Source: Phormidium sp. SL48-SHIP (GTDB lineage: Bacteria > Cyanobacteriota > Cyanobacteriia > Cyanobacteriales > Geitlerinemataceae). Taken from it: a stretch of DNA of 32,920 nucleotides. Both the position numbers and the translations under genes were made by a program. This document shows, piece by piece, positions 9,145 through 17,164 of this stretch (its first letter is position 1; every line of letters begins with the position of its first letter). Location of the stretch: assembly GCA_004299065.1 (NCBI GenBank), contig SIHH01000010.1:1-32920 (forward strand), given 5' to 3'. The notes below the pieces were generated by a model. The model did not search any database, had not been told where the DNA came from, and worked only from the letters and a program-made list of their open reading frames with translations.

Positions 9145-10899
9145 ATGAAACGACGGTATTGGTTGGCGATCGCGATCGCCTTTCTCCTCATTGTCAACGC
9201 TCATCGCCTCACTGGCGGACTCTTCCCCCGACAACTGGTCCCCGGTGATCTCCTCTCCCGCCTAGAAACCTCCGTCGATGACCTCTCCCTAGAAGATGTC
9301 AGCGAATCCCCCCCAAGGATAGCCAGAGAACCCAAGGCCCAGATGGTCCTCTACGGCGACACCAACCGCAATGGAATTGTCCGCAAACCCGAGGATCTTG
9401 AGGGACGCGATCGCTGGTCCTGGGACACCGGAATCCTGCTTCCGTTTAACCAAGACGACGACAACCTCAACGGTATCCCCGACTGGCAAAACTCCCGTCC
9501 CATCGACTTCGCGCGCGATCGCGAACTGGCCCTGCTGCGCCTCACCATCCCCGAACCTTGGCAAAATTCCCCCCTCTTCCTCCACGCCAACCACGCCGCA
9601 CGTCCCCACCTACGCGCCTTTCAGCGAACCCACCAAGGCTGGATTCCCGTCGATTTAACCGGACAAACCCCCCTGAACCGCAGCCGTAACCTCGTCATCG
9701 GGATGGAAGCCACAGACTTTGCGAATCAGGACTGGAATGGCTTTGCTGTCGTCACCGCCTTTATCCCCGATGGAGGCGAAATTGTGCAACGCGATCGCCT
9801 CGCCATGCGCGTCACCCCCTGGCTGATTCCATCCAACCTCAACCCCCCAAAACGAGTGTTTGTCAGTCCCCAGTCCAACAGTACCTTTCTCCCCCAACTC
9901 GCCGCCGAAACCCAGGCCCAAAACCTCGATCTCAGCACCGACTCCAGCGGTATCCTCTGGATGCAAGACACCATGGAAATCGGCTTCATGCAGTTTCCCA
10001 GTCGCGGCGAACTCCATGTCATTCCCGCCGTCCTCAACGGGATTCGTAGTAGCCGCATCGATGGCTTTGCGCGGACTCTCCTAGGACGAGACTTTGGCTG
10101 GTTTTCCGTCGCCGCACCCCGTCCCCTCCCCGCCGCCTACTCTTGGATTGACTGGTATGGCAATTTAGAAGTCTCCCCACCCCTTCCCGGCTATCCCTGG
10201 GGTCGGATTTACTACGGCGTCGCCGACGACTATAGCCTCCACCCAGAACTCCTCGCCTTTCTCGACGCGCAACACCTTCAGGCCCCCGCCGTGGCCCTCG
10301 ATACCTCCTGGCTGTATATCGGTCATGTCGATGAAATTGTCAGCTTTATCCCCGACGGAAACGGGTCATTTCTGGCCCTGGTCACCTCTCCGGGAGCTGG
10401 GGTGGAGTTCCTAGAAAACCTGGCCGCTGAGGGATACGGCGAGGCGACCCTGGCCCAAGGTTTAAGTGGACAGGCCAGCGTCAATCAGTTATTAGCGAAT
10501 GACTCCCTGATGGACCATAACCGCATGTTGCAACAGGACCATCTCAACCCCATCCTGGACACCCTGAAGCAAGAGTTTCAACTGACGGACGATCGCATTC
10601 GTCTCGTTCCCGCCCTCTACCGTCCCCTGGGTGATGCCATTTTCCCCAATTTGGTCAATTTGCTCGTTTTGGGCGATCGCCTCCTTGTACCCGATCCTCA
10701 CGGGGCAATCATCGATGGGGGCGATCGCTTGCAACAGGTCTTTCTCGACCTCATCGAGGGAACCGGACTCAGCGTCGCTTTCCTCAACGATGCCGAATAC
10801 CACGAATTCAAAGGTAACATCCACTGTGCGACGAATGTGCTGCGTCAGGGGTCTGAACAAGCCTTTTGGACGGCGTTACCCGATCCCATCAAACCCTAA
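9145..10899 (+). CDS. Protein-arginine deiminase (PAD family), exported or membrane-anchored
   Basis: This 584-residue protein closely resembles the middle and catalytic domains of animal peptidylarginine deiminases, which convert protein arginine to citrulline. Residues 1-25 form a hydrophobic signal peptide or anchor. A calcium-binding-like stretch (GDTNRNG, then an acidic DDDNLNG) lies near residues 70-115. The catalytic domain shows WMQDTMEIG (Asp275), GNLEVSPPLP, GHVDEIVSF (His394, Asp396), FPNLVNLLVLG and HCATNVLR (Cys561). These match the Asp, His, Asp and Cys catalytic positions of human PAD4 (D350, H471, D473, C645, from memory), so it should be active. A separate PAD N-terminal domain is not evident. 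Its own promoter lies upstream, it is divergent from the dynamin gene, and it converges with the nucleotidyltransferase gene. Cyanobacterial PADs are known and have been proposed as the origin of vertebrate PADs; the bacterial substrate is unknown. Confidence 0.93.
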   Translation: MKRRYWLAIAIAFLLIVNAHRLTGGLFPRQLVPGDLLSRLETSVDDLSLEDVSESPPRIAREPKAQMVLYGDTNRNGIVRKPEDLEGRDRWSWDTGILLPFNQDDDNLNGIPDWQNSRPIDFARDRELALLRLTIPEPWQNSPLFLHANHAARPHLRAFQRTHQGWIPVDLTGQTPLNRSRNLVIGMEATDFANQDWNGFAVVTAFIPDGGEIVQRDRLAMRVTPWLIPSNLNPPKRVFVSPQSNSTFLPQLAAETQAQNLDLSTDSSGILWMQDTMEIGFMQFPSRGELHVIPAVLNGIRSSRIDGFARTLLGRDFGWFSVAAPRPLPAAYSWIDWYGNLEVSPPLPGYPWGRIYYGVADDYSLHPELLAFLDAQHLQAPAVALDTSWLYIGHVDEIVSFIPDGNGSFLALVTSPGAGVEFLENLAAEGYGEATLAQGLSGQASVNQLLANDSLMDHNRMLQQDHLNPILDTLKQEFQLTDDRIRLVPALYRPLGDAIFPNLVNLLVLGDRLLVPDPHGAIIDGGDRLQQVFLDLIEGTGLSVAFLNDAEYHEFKGNIHCATNVLRQGSEQAFWTALPDPIKP

Positions 10900-10949
10900 T
10901 GCAGCTTTTAAACTTTGGGACTTCAGCAGGAGTTTTGGTTGCTCATCGT

Positions 10950-11270
10950 TCATAACAAGACACCGTCTTTACGGATGTTGCGAAGCAAAGCATTGTTGCG
11001 AGTCTGATATTGAATTTCCTCTATGAAGAGACAACTAATAACAACATCATAGTCAAGAGAAATATCTGCAACAATTTTGCCAGTCCGTCTGATTTCTTCG
11101 CCGGGATTAACCGGCGATCGCAACACAACGAGAACATCAATATCTGAGTCCGAATCGTGATCGCCACGGGCTTGGGAACCAAAAAGAGTAAGATAGACGA
11201 GGCGATCGCGATAAAGTGCGGTCAACTCATCTTTTAAGTCTTTGAGGATAGGTTCAAGAGTTAAGTTCAT
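10950..11270 (-). CDS. MNT-type minimal nucleotidyltransferase
   Basis: This 106-residue protein is a single nucleotidyltransferase domain of the polymerase-beta superfamily. GSQARGD at 31-37 and DSDID at 41-45 give the GS-x10-DxD active site (Asp43, Asp45), and DYDVVIS near 73-79 supplies a third carboxylate. Proteins like this usually act as the MntA antitoxin that modifies a partner HEPN toxin (HepT), the two being encoded side by side. No HEPN gene adjoins this one on either side: upstream is about 225 bases without a gene, downstream is the end of the deiminase gene. It is therefore either an orphan or acts on a distant partner. The start is ATG 11270. Enzyme family is confident; the partner is unknown. 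Confidence 0.85.
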   Translation of the reverse strand: MNLTLEPILKDLKDELTALYRDRLVYLTLFGSQARGDHDSDSDIDVLVVLRSPVNPGEEIRRTGKIVADISLDYDVVISCLFIEEIQYQTRNNALLRNIRKDGVLL

Positions 11271-11495
11271 GATAAATAACTGAGTTATTTTCTACAAGAC
11301 AACATAAGAACACTTCAGATTTAAACAACAAAAAAATCATCCCTTCAAGAGCCAGCTATCGCTCCGGTGTACCAACAATACAAAAAATAGAATTTTCAAT
11401 GGTATTGCAAAAATCTCCTCCATTCCCAGACCCTCCTGGGAGTTTTCGACCCTTGCCCTTGGGGGACGACCAGGTGCTAAAATTGCCTCTGGTCA

Positions 11496-12920
11496 TTGGC
11501 GCGATCGCCCCTGACTCCAGCATCACTCCCCGATGCTGACACGCTCCCAAGCCCGTCACTGGAGGATAGACCCCTGGCTACTACCGTCATCTTAGTTCGT
11601 CACGGACAAAGCACCTACAACCTAGAGCAGCGGATGCAAGGACGCTGCAACAAATCCGTTCTCACCCCCGCCGGCCAAGACTCAGCCCGACTCGTGGGAC
11701 GCGCCCTACACCAAGTCTCCCTCAATACCCTCTATTGTAGTCCCCTAGCCCGAGCCAGAGAGACCGCCGAGATCGTCTGTAGCGAACATTCGAGCGACCT
11801 ACAACCCAACCCCTCTGACCTCCTCCTAGAAGTCGATTTACCCCTCTGGGAAGACCTACGACGAGATGAAGTCAAAGAACGCTTCGCCGACGACTATCGC
11901 CGCTGGAAACAGGACCCCAAAAACTTCTCCATGGAGATTCCCACAGACGACGGGGGAACGCGATCGCACTTTCCCGTCCGGTCCCTGCGCGACCAAGCCC
12001 AACAATTCTGGCAATTTCTCCTCAGCCAACATTCCCAGGAAACCGTCGCCGTCGTCGCCCACAATGGTATCAACCGCTGTCTCATCTCCACCGCCCTAGG
12101 AATTGGGGCTGAACACTATCAAGTCATCCAACAGTCGAATTGCAACATCTCCGTGCTGCGCTTCGCCGGTGGCTTAGACGACATCGTACAACTCGAATCC
12201 ATGAACCAAGTGGGACATCTTGGCGGAGATCCCTTCCCTGACCTGCGTCCCGGTCATCAGGGAGCGCGGATTCTCCTAGTTCGTCACGGGGAAACCCAAT
12301 GGAACCGGGAATCTCGCTTCCAAGGACAAATCGATGTCCCCCTCAACGACAACGGTCGCGCCCAAGGTCGACGAGTCGCCGAGTTCCTCAAATCCCTCCC
12401 CATCGGGTTCGCCGTCACCAGTCCCATGTTGCGGCCCAAGGAAACGGCCCAACTGATTCTGCAACATCACCCCCACGTCACTCTGGCTGAAAACGAGCAA
12501 CTGCGAGAAATTAGTCATGGCCGCTGGGAAGGGAAACTCGAAGCCGAAATCCAGGCCGAATATGGCGACCTCCTCGACCAATGGAAAGTGACCCCAGAAG
12601 CCGTGCAAATGCCCGATGGGGAAAACCTCGACCAAGTGTGGCAACGAGCTAAAATCGCCTGGGATGCGATTGTCCAAACCTATGCTGACCGACAAGAAAC
12701 GGGGATTGTCGTGGCCCATGACGCGGTCAATAAAGCGATTCTCTGCAACCTGTTTGGTCTGGGGCCTGAGCATTTTTGGAACTTCAAACAGGGGAATGGT
12801 TGCGTTAGCGTCATTGACTATCCCAAAGGGACAGGGGGCCATGGGGTCCTGCAAACGTCGAATGTCACCGCGCATCTGAATGATGGGGTGTTTGACCAAA
12901 CCGCCGCTGGTGCGTTGTAA
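11496..12920 (+). CDS. Tandem histidine phosphatase (phosphoglycerate mutase-like)
   Basis: This protein holds two complete histidine-phosphatase domains. The first opens with ILVRHGQSTYN near residue 32 and contains VAHNGINR. The second opens with ILLVRHGETQWN near residue 255 and contains VAHDAVNK. Each RHG histidine is the phospho-acceptor. The family includes phosphoglycerate mutase-like phosphatases; the substrate is not evident. Given here is the frame from TTG 11496 (474 residues), but no Shine-Dalgarno sequence precedes it, and the first 26 residues are proline-rich and unlike family N-termini. A GGAGG at 11561-11565 sits 8 bases before an in-frame CTG at 11574, which would give a product beginning just before ATTVILVRHGQ. 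That is where I would expect the family to start. It is followed 40 bases later by the dihydroorotase-like gene, so the two are probably an operon. Confidence 0.88.
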   Translation: MARSPLTPASLPDADTLPSPSLEDRPLATTVILVRHGQSTYNLEQRMQGRCNKSVLTPAGQDSARLVGRALHQVSLNTLYCSPLARARETAEIVCSEHSSDLQPNPSDLLLEVDLPLWEDLRRDEVKERFADDYRRWKQDPKNFSMEIPTDDGGTRSHFPVRSLRDQAQQFWQFLLSQHSQETVAVVAHNGINRCLISTALGIGAEHYQVIQQSNCNISVLRFAGGLDDIVQLESMNQVGHLGGDPFPDLRPGHQGARILLVRHGETQWNRESRFQGQIDVPLNDNGRAQGRRVAEFLKSLPIGFAVTSPMLRPKETAQLILQHHPHVTLAENEQLREISHGRWEGKLEAEIQAEYGDLLDQWKVTPEAVQMPDGENLDQVWQRAKIAWDAIVQTYADRQETGIVVAHDAVNKAILCNLFGLGPEHFWNFKQGNGCVSVIDYPKGTGGHGVLQTSNVTAHLNDGVFDQTAAGAL

Positions 12921-12960
12921 TGGTCCGTCAACTGAGCAATATCAAGGAGGAACAGCATCG

Positions 12961-14283
12961 ATGACTGGGGTAGAGTGCTCAGGTGAGCAGATGTCTGAAT
13001 CTGTCGTAATCCGGCGCGCTCGCGTGTTGGATCCTGAATCGGGGTGCGATCGCATCCTCGATGTTTGGCTACAGGCCGGACGCATTGAACAAGTCGGGGT
13101 TGACCTGACCTCGATTCCCTCGGACTGTCGGGAACTCGACGCCGAGGGGTTAATCCTGGCCCCCGGTTTGGTCGATCTCTATAGTTATAGTGCTGAACCG
13201 GGATTTGAAGAGCGCGAAACCTTGCAGGGCCTCAGCCGCGCCGCTCTCGCTGGCGGCTATACTCGCCTGGCCCTGATTCCTCAACAGCGAGGCTTCTTCG
13301 ATCAACCGGCGGGGTTGGCTCAACTGCGAGGCTTAATTGAGCGAATCCCTGGCCCTCGTCCTCAGTTCTTCTTTTGGGGCGCCTTGACTCAGGGGAGTGC
13401 GGGAGAACAGATGACGCAACTGCGAGAGTTGCAACAGGCTAACGTTATCGGGTTTGCAGATGGCTATCCCCTCAACGATGACCGACTCCTGCGGCGGATT
13501 TTAGAGTATGGACAAGGCTTAAATCTTCCCATCGCCCTCTATGGCTGCGATCGCCGTCTCATGGGAGAAGGTGTGGCCCGTGACAGTGCTGATACCCTAC
13601 GCCTGGGACTCTCCCCCATTCCCGCCAGTGCGGAAACCGCCGCTGTCGCTCACATCTTGGAATTAGCCGCTGAGTTCCCAACTCCGGTGCATCTGATGGG
13701 CCTATCGACGGCCCGCTCGGTGGAACTCGTGGCCGCCGCCAAAGGAAAGGGCTATCCCATCACCGCGAGTACCCTTTGGACTCATTTACTCTGGGACACT
13801 CGCGACCTACGAGAGTATGACCCCAATCTACATCTTGATCCACCGTTGGGAACCCCGAGCGATCGCCAAGTTTTACGAGAAGCGGTCAAAAGTGGCACGA
13901 TCGATGCGATCGCCATTGGTCATTGCCCTTATACTTATGAAGAGAAGACCGTTGCTTTTTCTCAATCTCCTCCTGGAACCTTAGGCTTAGATGTGGCAAT
14001 GTCCCTATTGTGGCAGCGGTTAGTGATGACCGAGGAGTGGACACCACTCGAATTATGGCAAGGACTCAGTTCCGGGCCAGCCCAATGTTTGGGACAACGC
14101 CCCGCCGCGATCGCCCCGAACCAGCCGGCCGAACTCATTTTATTTGATCCCCAGGTCTCCTGGACGGTTAATCGGAGTTCCCTATCCTCTCAAGCCCAAA
14201 ACAGCCCCGTTTTGCAGCAACGGATCACCGGCCGAGTTCAGCAGATCTGGTGTGGCGATGCTCAACCTTGGGAACCGGGTTAA
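12961..14283 (+). CDS. Dihydroorotase-like protein, probably non-catalytic
   Basis: This 440-residue amidohydrolase-superfamily protein aligns with dihydroorotases along its length. Recognisable segments are PGLVDLYSYSAEPGFEERETL, LMGLSTARSVELV, LDPPLGTPSDRQVL and IDAIAIGHCPYTYEEK. The metal ligands are lost: the HxH of the usual DxHVHLREPG is replaced (DLYSYSAEPG), the second His of the HxxH strand is Gly, and the usual TDHAPH is IGHCPY, so the Asp is Gly. It therefore resembles the PyrC' pseudo-dihydroorotases that support aspartate carbamoyltransferase rather than catalyse, though that role here is inference. ATG 12961 was chosen because AAGGAGG (12944-12950) lies 10 bases upstream; ATG 12991 is a weaker option. 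It is 40 bases after the phosphatase gene and lacks any nearby pyrB. Confidence 0.87.
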   Translation: MTGVECSGEQMSESVVIRRARVLDPESGCDRILDVWLQAGRIEQVGVDLTSIPSDCRELDAEGLILAPGLVDLYSYSAEPGFEERETLQGLSRAALAGGYTRLALIPQQRGFFDQPAGLAQLRGLIERIPGPRPQFFFWGALTQGSAGEQMTQLRELQQANVIGFADGYPLNDDRLLRRILEYGQGLNLPIALYGCDRRLMGEGVARDSADTLRLGLSPIPASAETAAVAHILELAAEFPTPVHLMGLSTARSVELVAAAKGKGYPITASTLWTHLLWDTRDLREYDPNLHLDPPLGTPSDRQVLREAVKSGTIDAIAIGHCPYTYEEKTVAFSQSPPGTLGLDVAMSLLWQRLVMTEEWTPLELWQGLSSGPAQCLGQRPAAIAPNQPAELILFDPQVSWTVNRSSLSSQAQNSPVLQQRITGRVQQIWCGDAQPWEPG

Positions 14284-14446
14284 AGGATCTCAATTGCGTC
14301 GGGAGGTGGTGTCACCGATCTTGTAATTTTTGAAATAAAACGTATAAACTCTTAAAGGTGTTGACAAAATTTGGCCAACTCCGTCTTGGTCACTGAGAGT
14401 TTTGTCCGGAACATATGGCAACCTCCGTGGAAACACTGATATATTA

Positions 14447-14480
14447 GAGAGTGTAACAGCCTGTTGCTCACAACACTCTC
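14447..14480 (+). promoter_or_regulatory. Dyad in the leader of the small secreted protein
   Basis: GAGAGTGT (14447-14454) and ACACTCTC (14473-14480) are perfect 8-base arms. A nested AACAG/CTGTT pair lies inside. An extended -10-like TGATATATT lies just upstream (14437-14445), so the dyad would overlap the start of the transcript. It could be an operator or an RNA hairpin. Confidence 0.35.
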
Positions 14481-14525
14481 AACACCGAGATATTGTTTTT
14501 AAGTGGTTTTGGAGCCATTCCTCCC

Positions 14526-14714
14526 GTGAAGACGAACCTCAACTATATCGGTATCGTACTTCTTGCCATCAGCATGTGGGCGATCGCCGGAGAACGAAGT
14601 TTCGCCTCGGACTTCAACCGTTCTATTCCTCAACTTGAGCGACCTGAACTGTCAGAGTACGAGCCAGACATCGAACCGGGTGTTCCACCCGGCCCCGGTA
14701 GTGGAAGCCGTTAA
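14526..14714 (+). CDS. Small secreted proline-rich protein
   Basis: This 62-residue protein starts at GTG 14526. Residues 3-22 form a hydrophobic signal sequence, with a plausible cleavage after FAS, just before DFNRSIPQLERP. The mature part of about 35 residues is acidic and rich in Pro and Gly, ending PGVPPGPGSGSR. I do not recognise a family. A longer frame from TTG 14493 adds 11 residues ahead of the hydrophobic core and seems less likely. A GGAG lies 11 bases before the GTG. The hairpin at 14743-14763 follows the stop. The signal peptide makes it a credible gene, but small size and lack of a family leave doubt. Confidence 0.6.
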   Translation: MKTNLNYIGIVLLAISMWAIAGERSFASDFNRSIPQLERPELSEYEPDIEPGVPPGPGSGSR

Positions 14715-14742
14715 CCCTCGCTGATGCTCCATCGCAAGACCA

Positions 14743-14763
14743 CTGGAGGAGCTGTCCCTCCAG
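14743..14763 (+). terminator. Stem-loop after the small secreted protein gene
   Basis: CTGGAGG (14743-14749) pairs perfectly with CCTCCAG (14757-14763) around a 7-base loop. No strong T-run follows, so termination would be weak or factor-assisted. Confidence 0.35.
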
Positions 14764-14966
14764 AACTCGGTCGTTTGTCCAGTTATTGTCATCTAACATC
14801 ACAACTTATCAAGAGTCTTGATCAGTTTAAACAATTTATTGATGTTTCTCCTCAATTTTAACGAAAAAACAAGCTTCTAAACCATTTAAAACAGTTTGAC
14901 TCAGACAAGATGTTATCTCTGTTACAAACTTAACGTATTCTCAACAGGTCTTCCCTGAATCCGCCC

Positions 14967-16646
14967 CTAGACAGGTTCACTTCGCCACACCTGCTCCCCT
15001 TGAATCAGGGTATGGCCCGTCCACTGCGATCGCGTCTCGGGACAATCGCTGCGATAATGGCCGCCGCGACTCTCACAACGAAACGCCGCACTTTTAAGAA
15101 TCAACTCCGCCACCTCCAACAAATTGCGCAACTCTCCCCAGGCCACCAACTGCGCCGCCATCTCCGAGGATACCGTATAACTCTCGATCGGTGTCAGTTG
15201 AGCCATCTGTTGAGCCAGCACCGATTGCGACTCCCAGGCCTTCCACGCCTGCACTTGGGCGATCGCCCCCTGCAAACTCCCCGCCTCGCGACAAATTCCA
15301 GCACTCTTCCAAACCAGCCGAGGTAACTCATAGCGAATCGTCTCTAACCGGTCCAACGAATCCGACTCAGCCAACGGAACCGCCCTGGTGTCCGCCGCCG
15401 GAGACCCCGGGCGAGGTGGGAGTAACTCCAACTGGCCCAACTGCGCCCCAAACACCAAACATTCCAACAGGGAATTACTGGCCAAGCGATTGGCCCCATG
15501 CACCCCCGTACTGGCCGTTTCTCCGACCGCATACAGCCCTGGCACCGACGTGCGCCCCCCTAAATCCGTCACAATGCCTCCCATCCAGTAATGAGCCGCC
15601 GGCGCCACAGGAATCGGCTCCTGCGCCGGGTCAATGCCCCAATGACGACAGACCTGAAGAATGTTCGGAAAGCGGCGCTTGAGCTTCTCGGGATCAATCG
15701 GACGACAGTCGAGCCAAACATGAGAATCCGCCGGATCCGCCCCTGTACTTTGTAAATAGCGAAAAATGGCCCGACTGACCACATCCCGAGGGGCTAACTC
15801 CCCATCCGGGTGATAATCAAACGCAAAGCGCCGCCCCTCATCATTGACTAAATGAGCGCCTTCCCCCCGTACCGCCTCACTAATCAGAAAGCGCGGCGCC
15901 TCGGGGAGCGTTAACGCCGTTGGGTGAAACTGGACAAACTCGAGATCCCGTAACAAGACCCCAGCCCGGGCCGCGATCGCCACCCCATCCCCCGTACTCA
16001 CCGAAGGATTGGTCGTTTTCGCAAACACCTGTCCACCGCCCCCCGTCGCCAACACCACCGCCCGGGCCTGAACCCAGGAAATCCGACCCTCATACAACAC
16101 CGAGACGCCTCGACAGCCCCCCGCCTCATCGATCCACAGATCGAGTACAAAGGCATTCGATAAGGTGGTAATGTTCGGCCGCCCGGCCACCTGACGGCTG
16201 AGGGTACTGACCACGGCCCGCCCTGTGGTGTCCGCCGCGTGCAGCACCCGCCGCCGGGAATGGGCCGCCTCTAGGGTTAAGGCTAAGTCGTCGCGATGGC
16301 GATCAAAGGCCACCCCTAACTTGACCAGCGATCGCACACAGGCCGGCGCCTGTTGGGCCAGAAACTGCACCGCCGCCTCATCACACAGGCCCGCCCCCGC
16401 CTTCAGGGTATCGGCCACATGGAGCGTCGGGGAGTCATCCGGGGCGATCGCCGCCGCAATCCCTCCCTGAGCCCAGTCACTGGCCGACAGGGGTAAATCA
16501 TCTTTGGTCAACAACCCAACTCGTAATGACGAGGGTAAGCACAGCGCCGAGTATAACCCCGCCGCTCCGGCCCCCACCACAATCGCATCAAACTCCAGAG
16601 ATAGAGGAGGACGAAGAGTCCCGGAGGCAGCCGCTGAGTTGGTCAT
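14967..16646 (-). CDS. nadB: L-aspartate oxidase
   Basis: NadB oxidises L-aspartate to iminoaspartate using FAD, the first step of de novo NAD synthesis; iminoaspartate then goes to quinolinate synthase. The 559-residue protein has the dinucleotide motif VVGAGAAGLYSAL (Gly25-Gly30). Other family signatures are SASDWAQGGIAAA, HSRRRVLHAADTTGR, EFVQFHPTAL, HYWMGGIVTDLGGRTSVPGLYAVGE and GANRLASNSLLECLVFG. Length fits the family. It starts at ATG 16646 immediately after a terminator-like hairpin, with psbU upstream on the same strand. The only SD-like sequence, AAGGGG, lies inside the hairpin arm. Expression may therefore depend on read-through or on melting of that hairpin. Neighbouring genes are not NAD-related. 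Confidence 0.95.
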   Translation of the reverse strand: MTNSAAASGTLRPPLSLEFDAIVVGAGAAGLYSALCLPSSLRVGLLTKDDLPLSASDWAQGGIAAAIAPDDSPTLHVADTLKAGAGLCDEAAVQFLAQQAPACVRSLVKLGVAFDRHRDDLALTLEAAHSRRRVLHAADTTGRAVVSTLSRQVAGRPNITTLSNAFVLDLWIDEAGGCRGVSVLYEGRISWVQARAVVLATGGGGQVFAKTTNPSVSTGDGVAIAARAGVLLRDLEFVQFHPTALTLPEAPRFLISEAVRGEGAHLVNDEGRRFAFDYHPDGELAPRDVVSRAIFRYLQSTGADPADSHVWLDCRPIDPEKLKRRFPNILQVCRHWGIDPAQEPIPVAPAAHYWMGGIVTDLGGRTSVPGLYAVGETASTGVHGANRLASNSLLECLVFGAQLGQLELLPPRPGSPAADTRAVPLAESDSLDRLETIRYELPRLVWKSAGICREAGSLQGAIAQVQAWKAWESQSVLAQQMAQLTPIESYTVSSEMAAQLVAWGELRNLLEVAELILKSAAFRCESRGGHYRSDCPETRSQWTGHTLIQGEQVWRSEPV

Positions 16647-16648
16647 GC

Positions 16649-16710
16649 AAAAAATCGCCCCTTGTTAAATAGTGGTGTCAGTTAGCGTTGACTCCAGTCT
16701 ACAAGGGGCG
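16649..16710 (-). terminator. Terminator-like hairpin between psbU and nadB
   Basis: Read on the minus strand, CGCCCCTTGT (16710-16701) pairs perfectly over 10 bases with ACAAGGGGCG (16665-16656) across a 35-base loop. The second arm is followed by A and then six T (16654-16649), the form of an intrinsic terminator. It begins 31 bases after the psbU stop and ends 2 bases before the nadB start codon. Confidence 0.65.
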
Positions 16711-16741
16711 TTACCCATTTTGAACCTTAGATGTCTAGGTC

Positions 16742-17131
16742 TTAGTAAATTCCGTTGTTAATGCGATCGTCGCCTTCATTGAGGAACGCTTCGGGATCAG
16801 TGGCGGTGAAATACTTGAGATTCTCTTGCAGAACCTGCTTCTGACGCTCACTGAGGCTGGGAATTTCTAGAACCTCTTCGACATTCTGGTAAGGCGCATT
16901 CTCAACAATCAATCCTGCCAAGGTCGGATACATACCGCGATATTTGCGGAAGGCCCGGACGTTGGTGTTGTTCAAATCAATCTTTTTCCCAAATTCTGTA
17001 TCGAGTTTGGCATCAAAGGAGTTTTTCAGTTCAACTCCTTCGTTAGCCAGAGCTGGCTGTAGGGGGGCAACCCAACCTAGCAAGCCCACACAGACACAGA
17101 CCACTGCCAATAGGCGAACCAATCGTTTCAT
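16742..17131 (-). CDS. psbU: Photosystem II extrinsic protein PsbU (12 kDa)
   Basis: PsbU is a lumenal extrinsic subunit of photosystem II that stabilises the oxygen-evolving Mn cluster. The 129-residue precursor has a cleavable signal peptide ([20 protein letters not shown]...) with cleavage likely after PALA, leaving a mature chain that begins near [14 protein letters not shown]. The helix-hairpin-helix-like core is typical: [41 protein letters not shown] is in the region of residues 52-92. GAGAGGGA lies upstream of ATG 17131 as a possible ribosome site. A stem-loop lies in the leader and a terminator-like hairpin follows the stop. It is probably transcribed alone. Confidence 0.96.
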   Translation of the reverse strand: MKRLVRLLAVVCVCVGLLGWVAPLQPALANEGVELKNSFDAKLDTEFGKKIDLNNTNVRAFRKYRGMYPTLAGLIVENAPYQNVEEVLEIPSLSERQKQVLQENLKYFTATDPEAFLNEGDDRINNGIY

Positions 17132-17164
17132 GTAATGAATCCCTCTCTCAAATAACCGATGTTC

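Noticed and set aside
11424-11446. TCCCAG/CTGGGA hairpin followed by TTTT, as a terminator
   Set aside because: It has only a 6-base stem and no gene ends upstream of it on the plus strand.
11356-11559. 67-codon minus-strand frame upstream of the phosphatase
   Set aside because: Low-complexity translation, no ribosome site, and it overlaps the phosphatase start region.
12276-12899. Minus-strand open frame of 207 codons
   Set aside because: It is antisense to the second phosphatase domain, which has clear motifs.
14361-14366. Perfect TTGACA as a -35 box
   Set aside because: No -10-like hexamer occurs at 16-18 bases downstream.
14402-14638. 78-codon frame overlapping the small secreted protein
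   Set aside because: No signal peptide or domain, and it crosses the leader dyad; the other frame has a convincing signal sequence.
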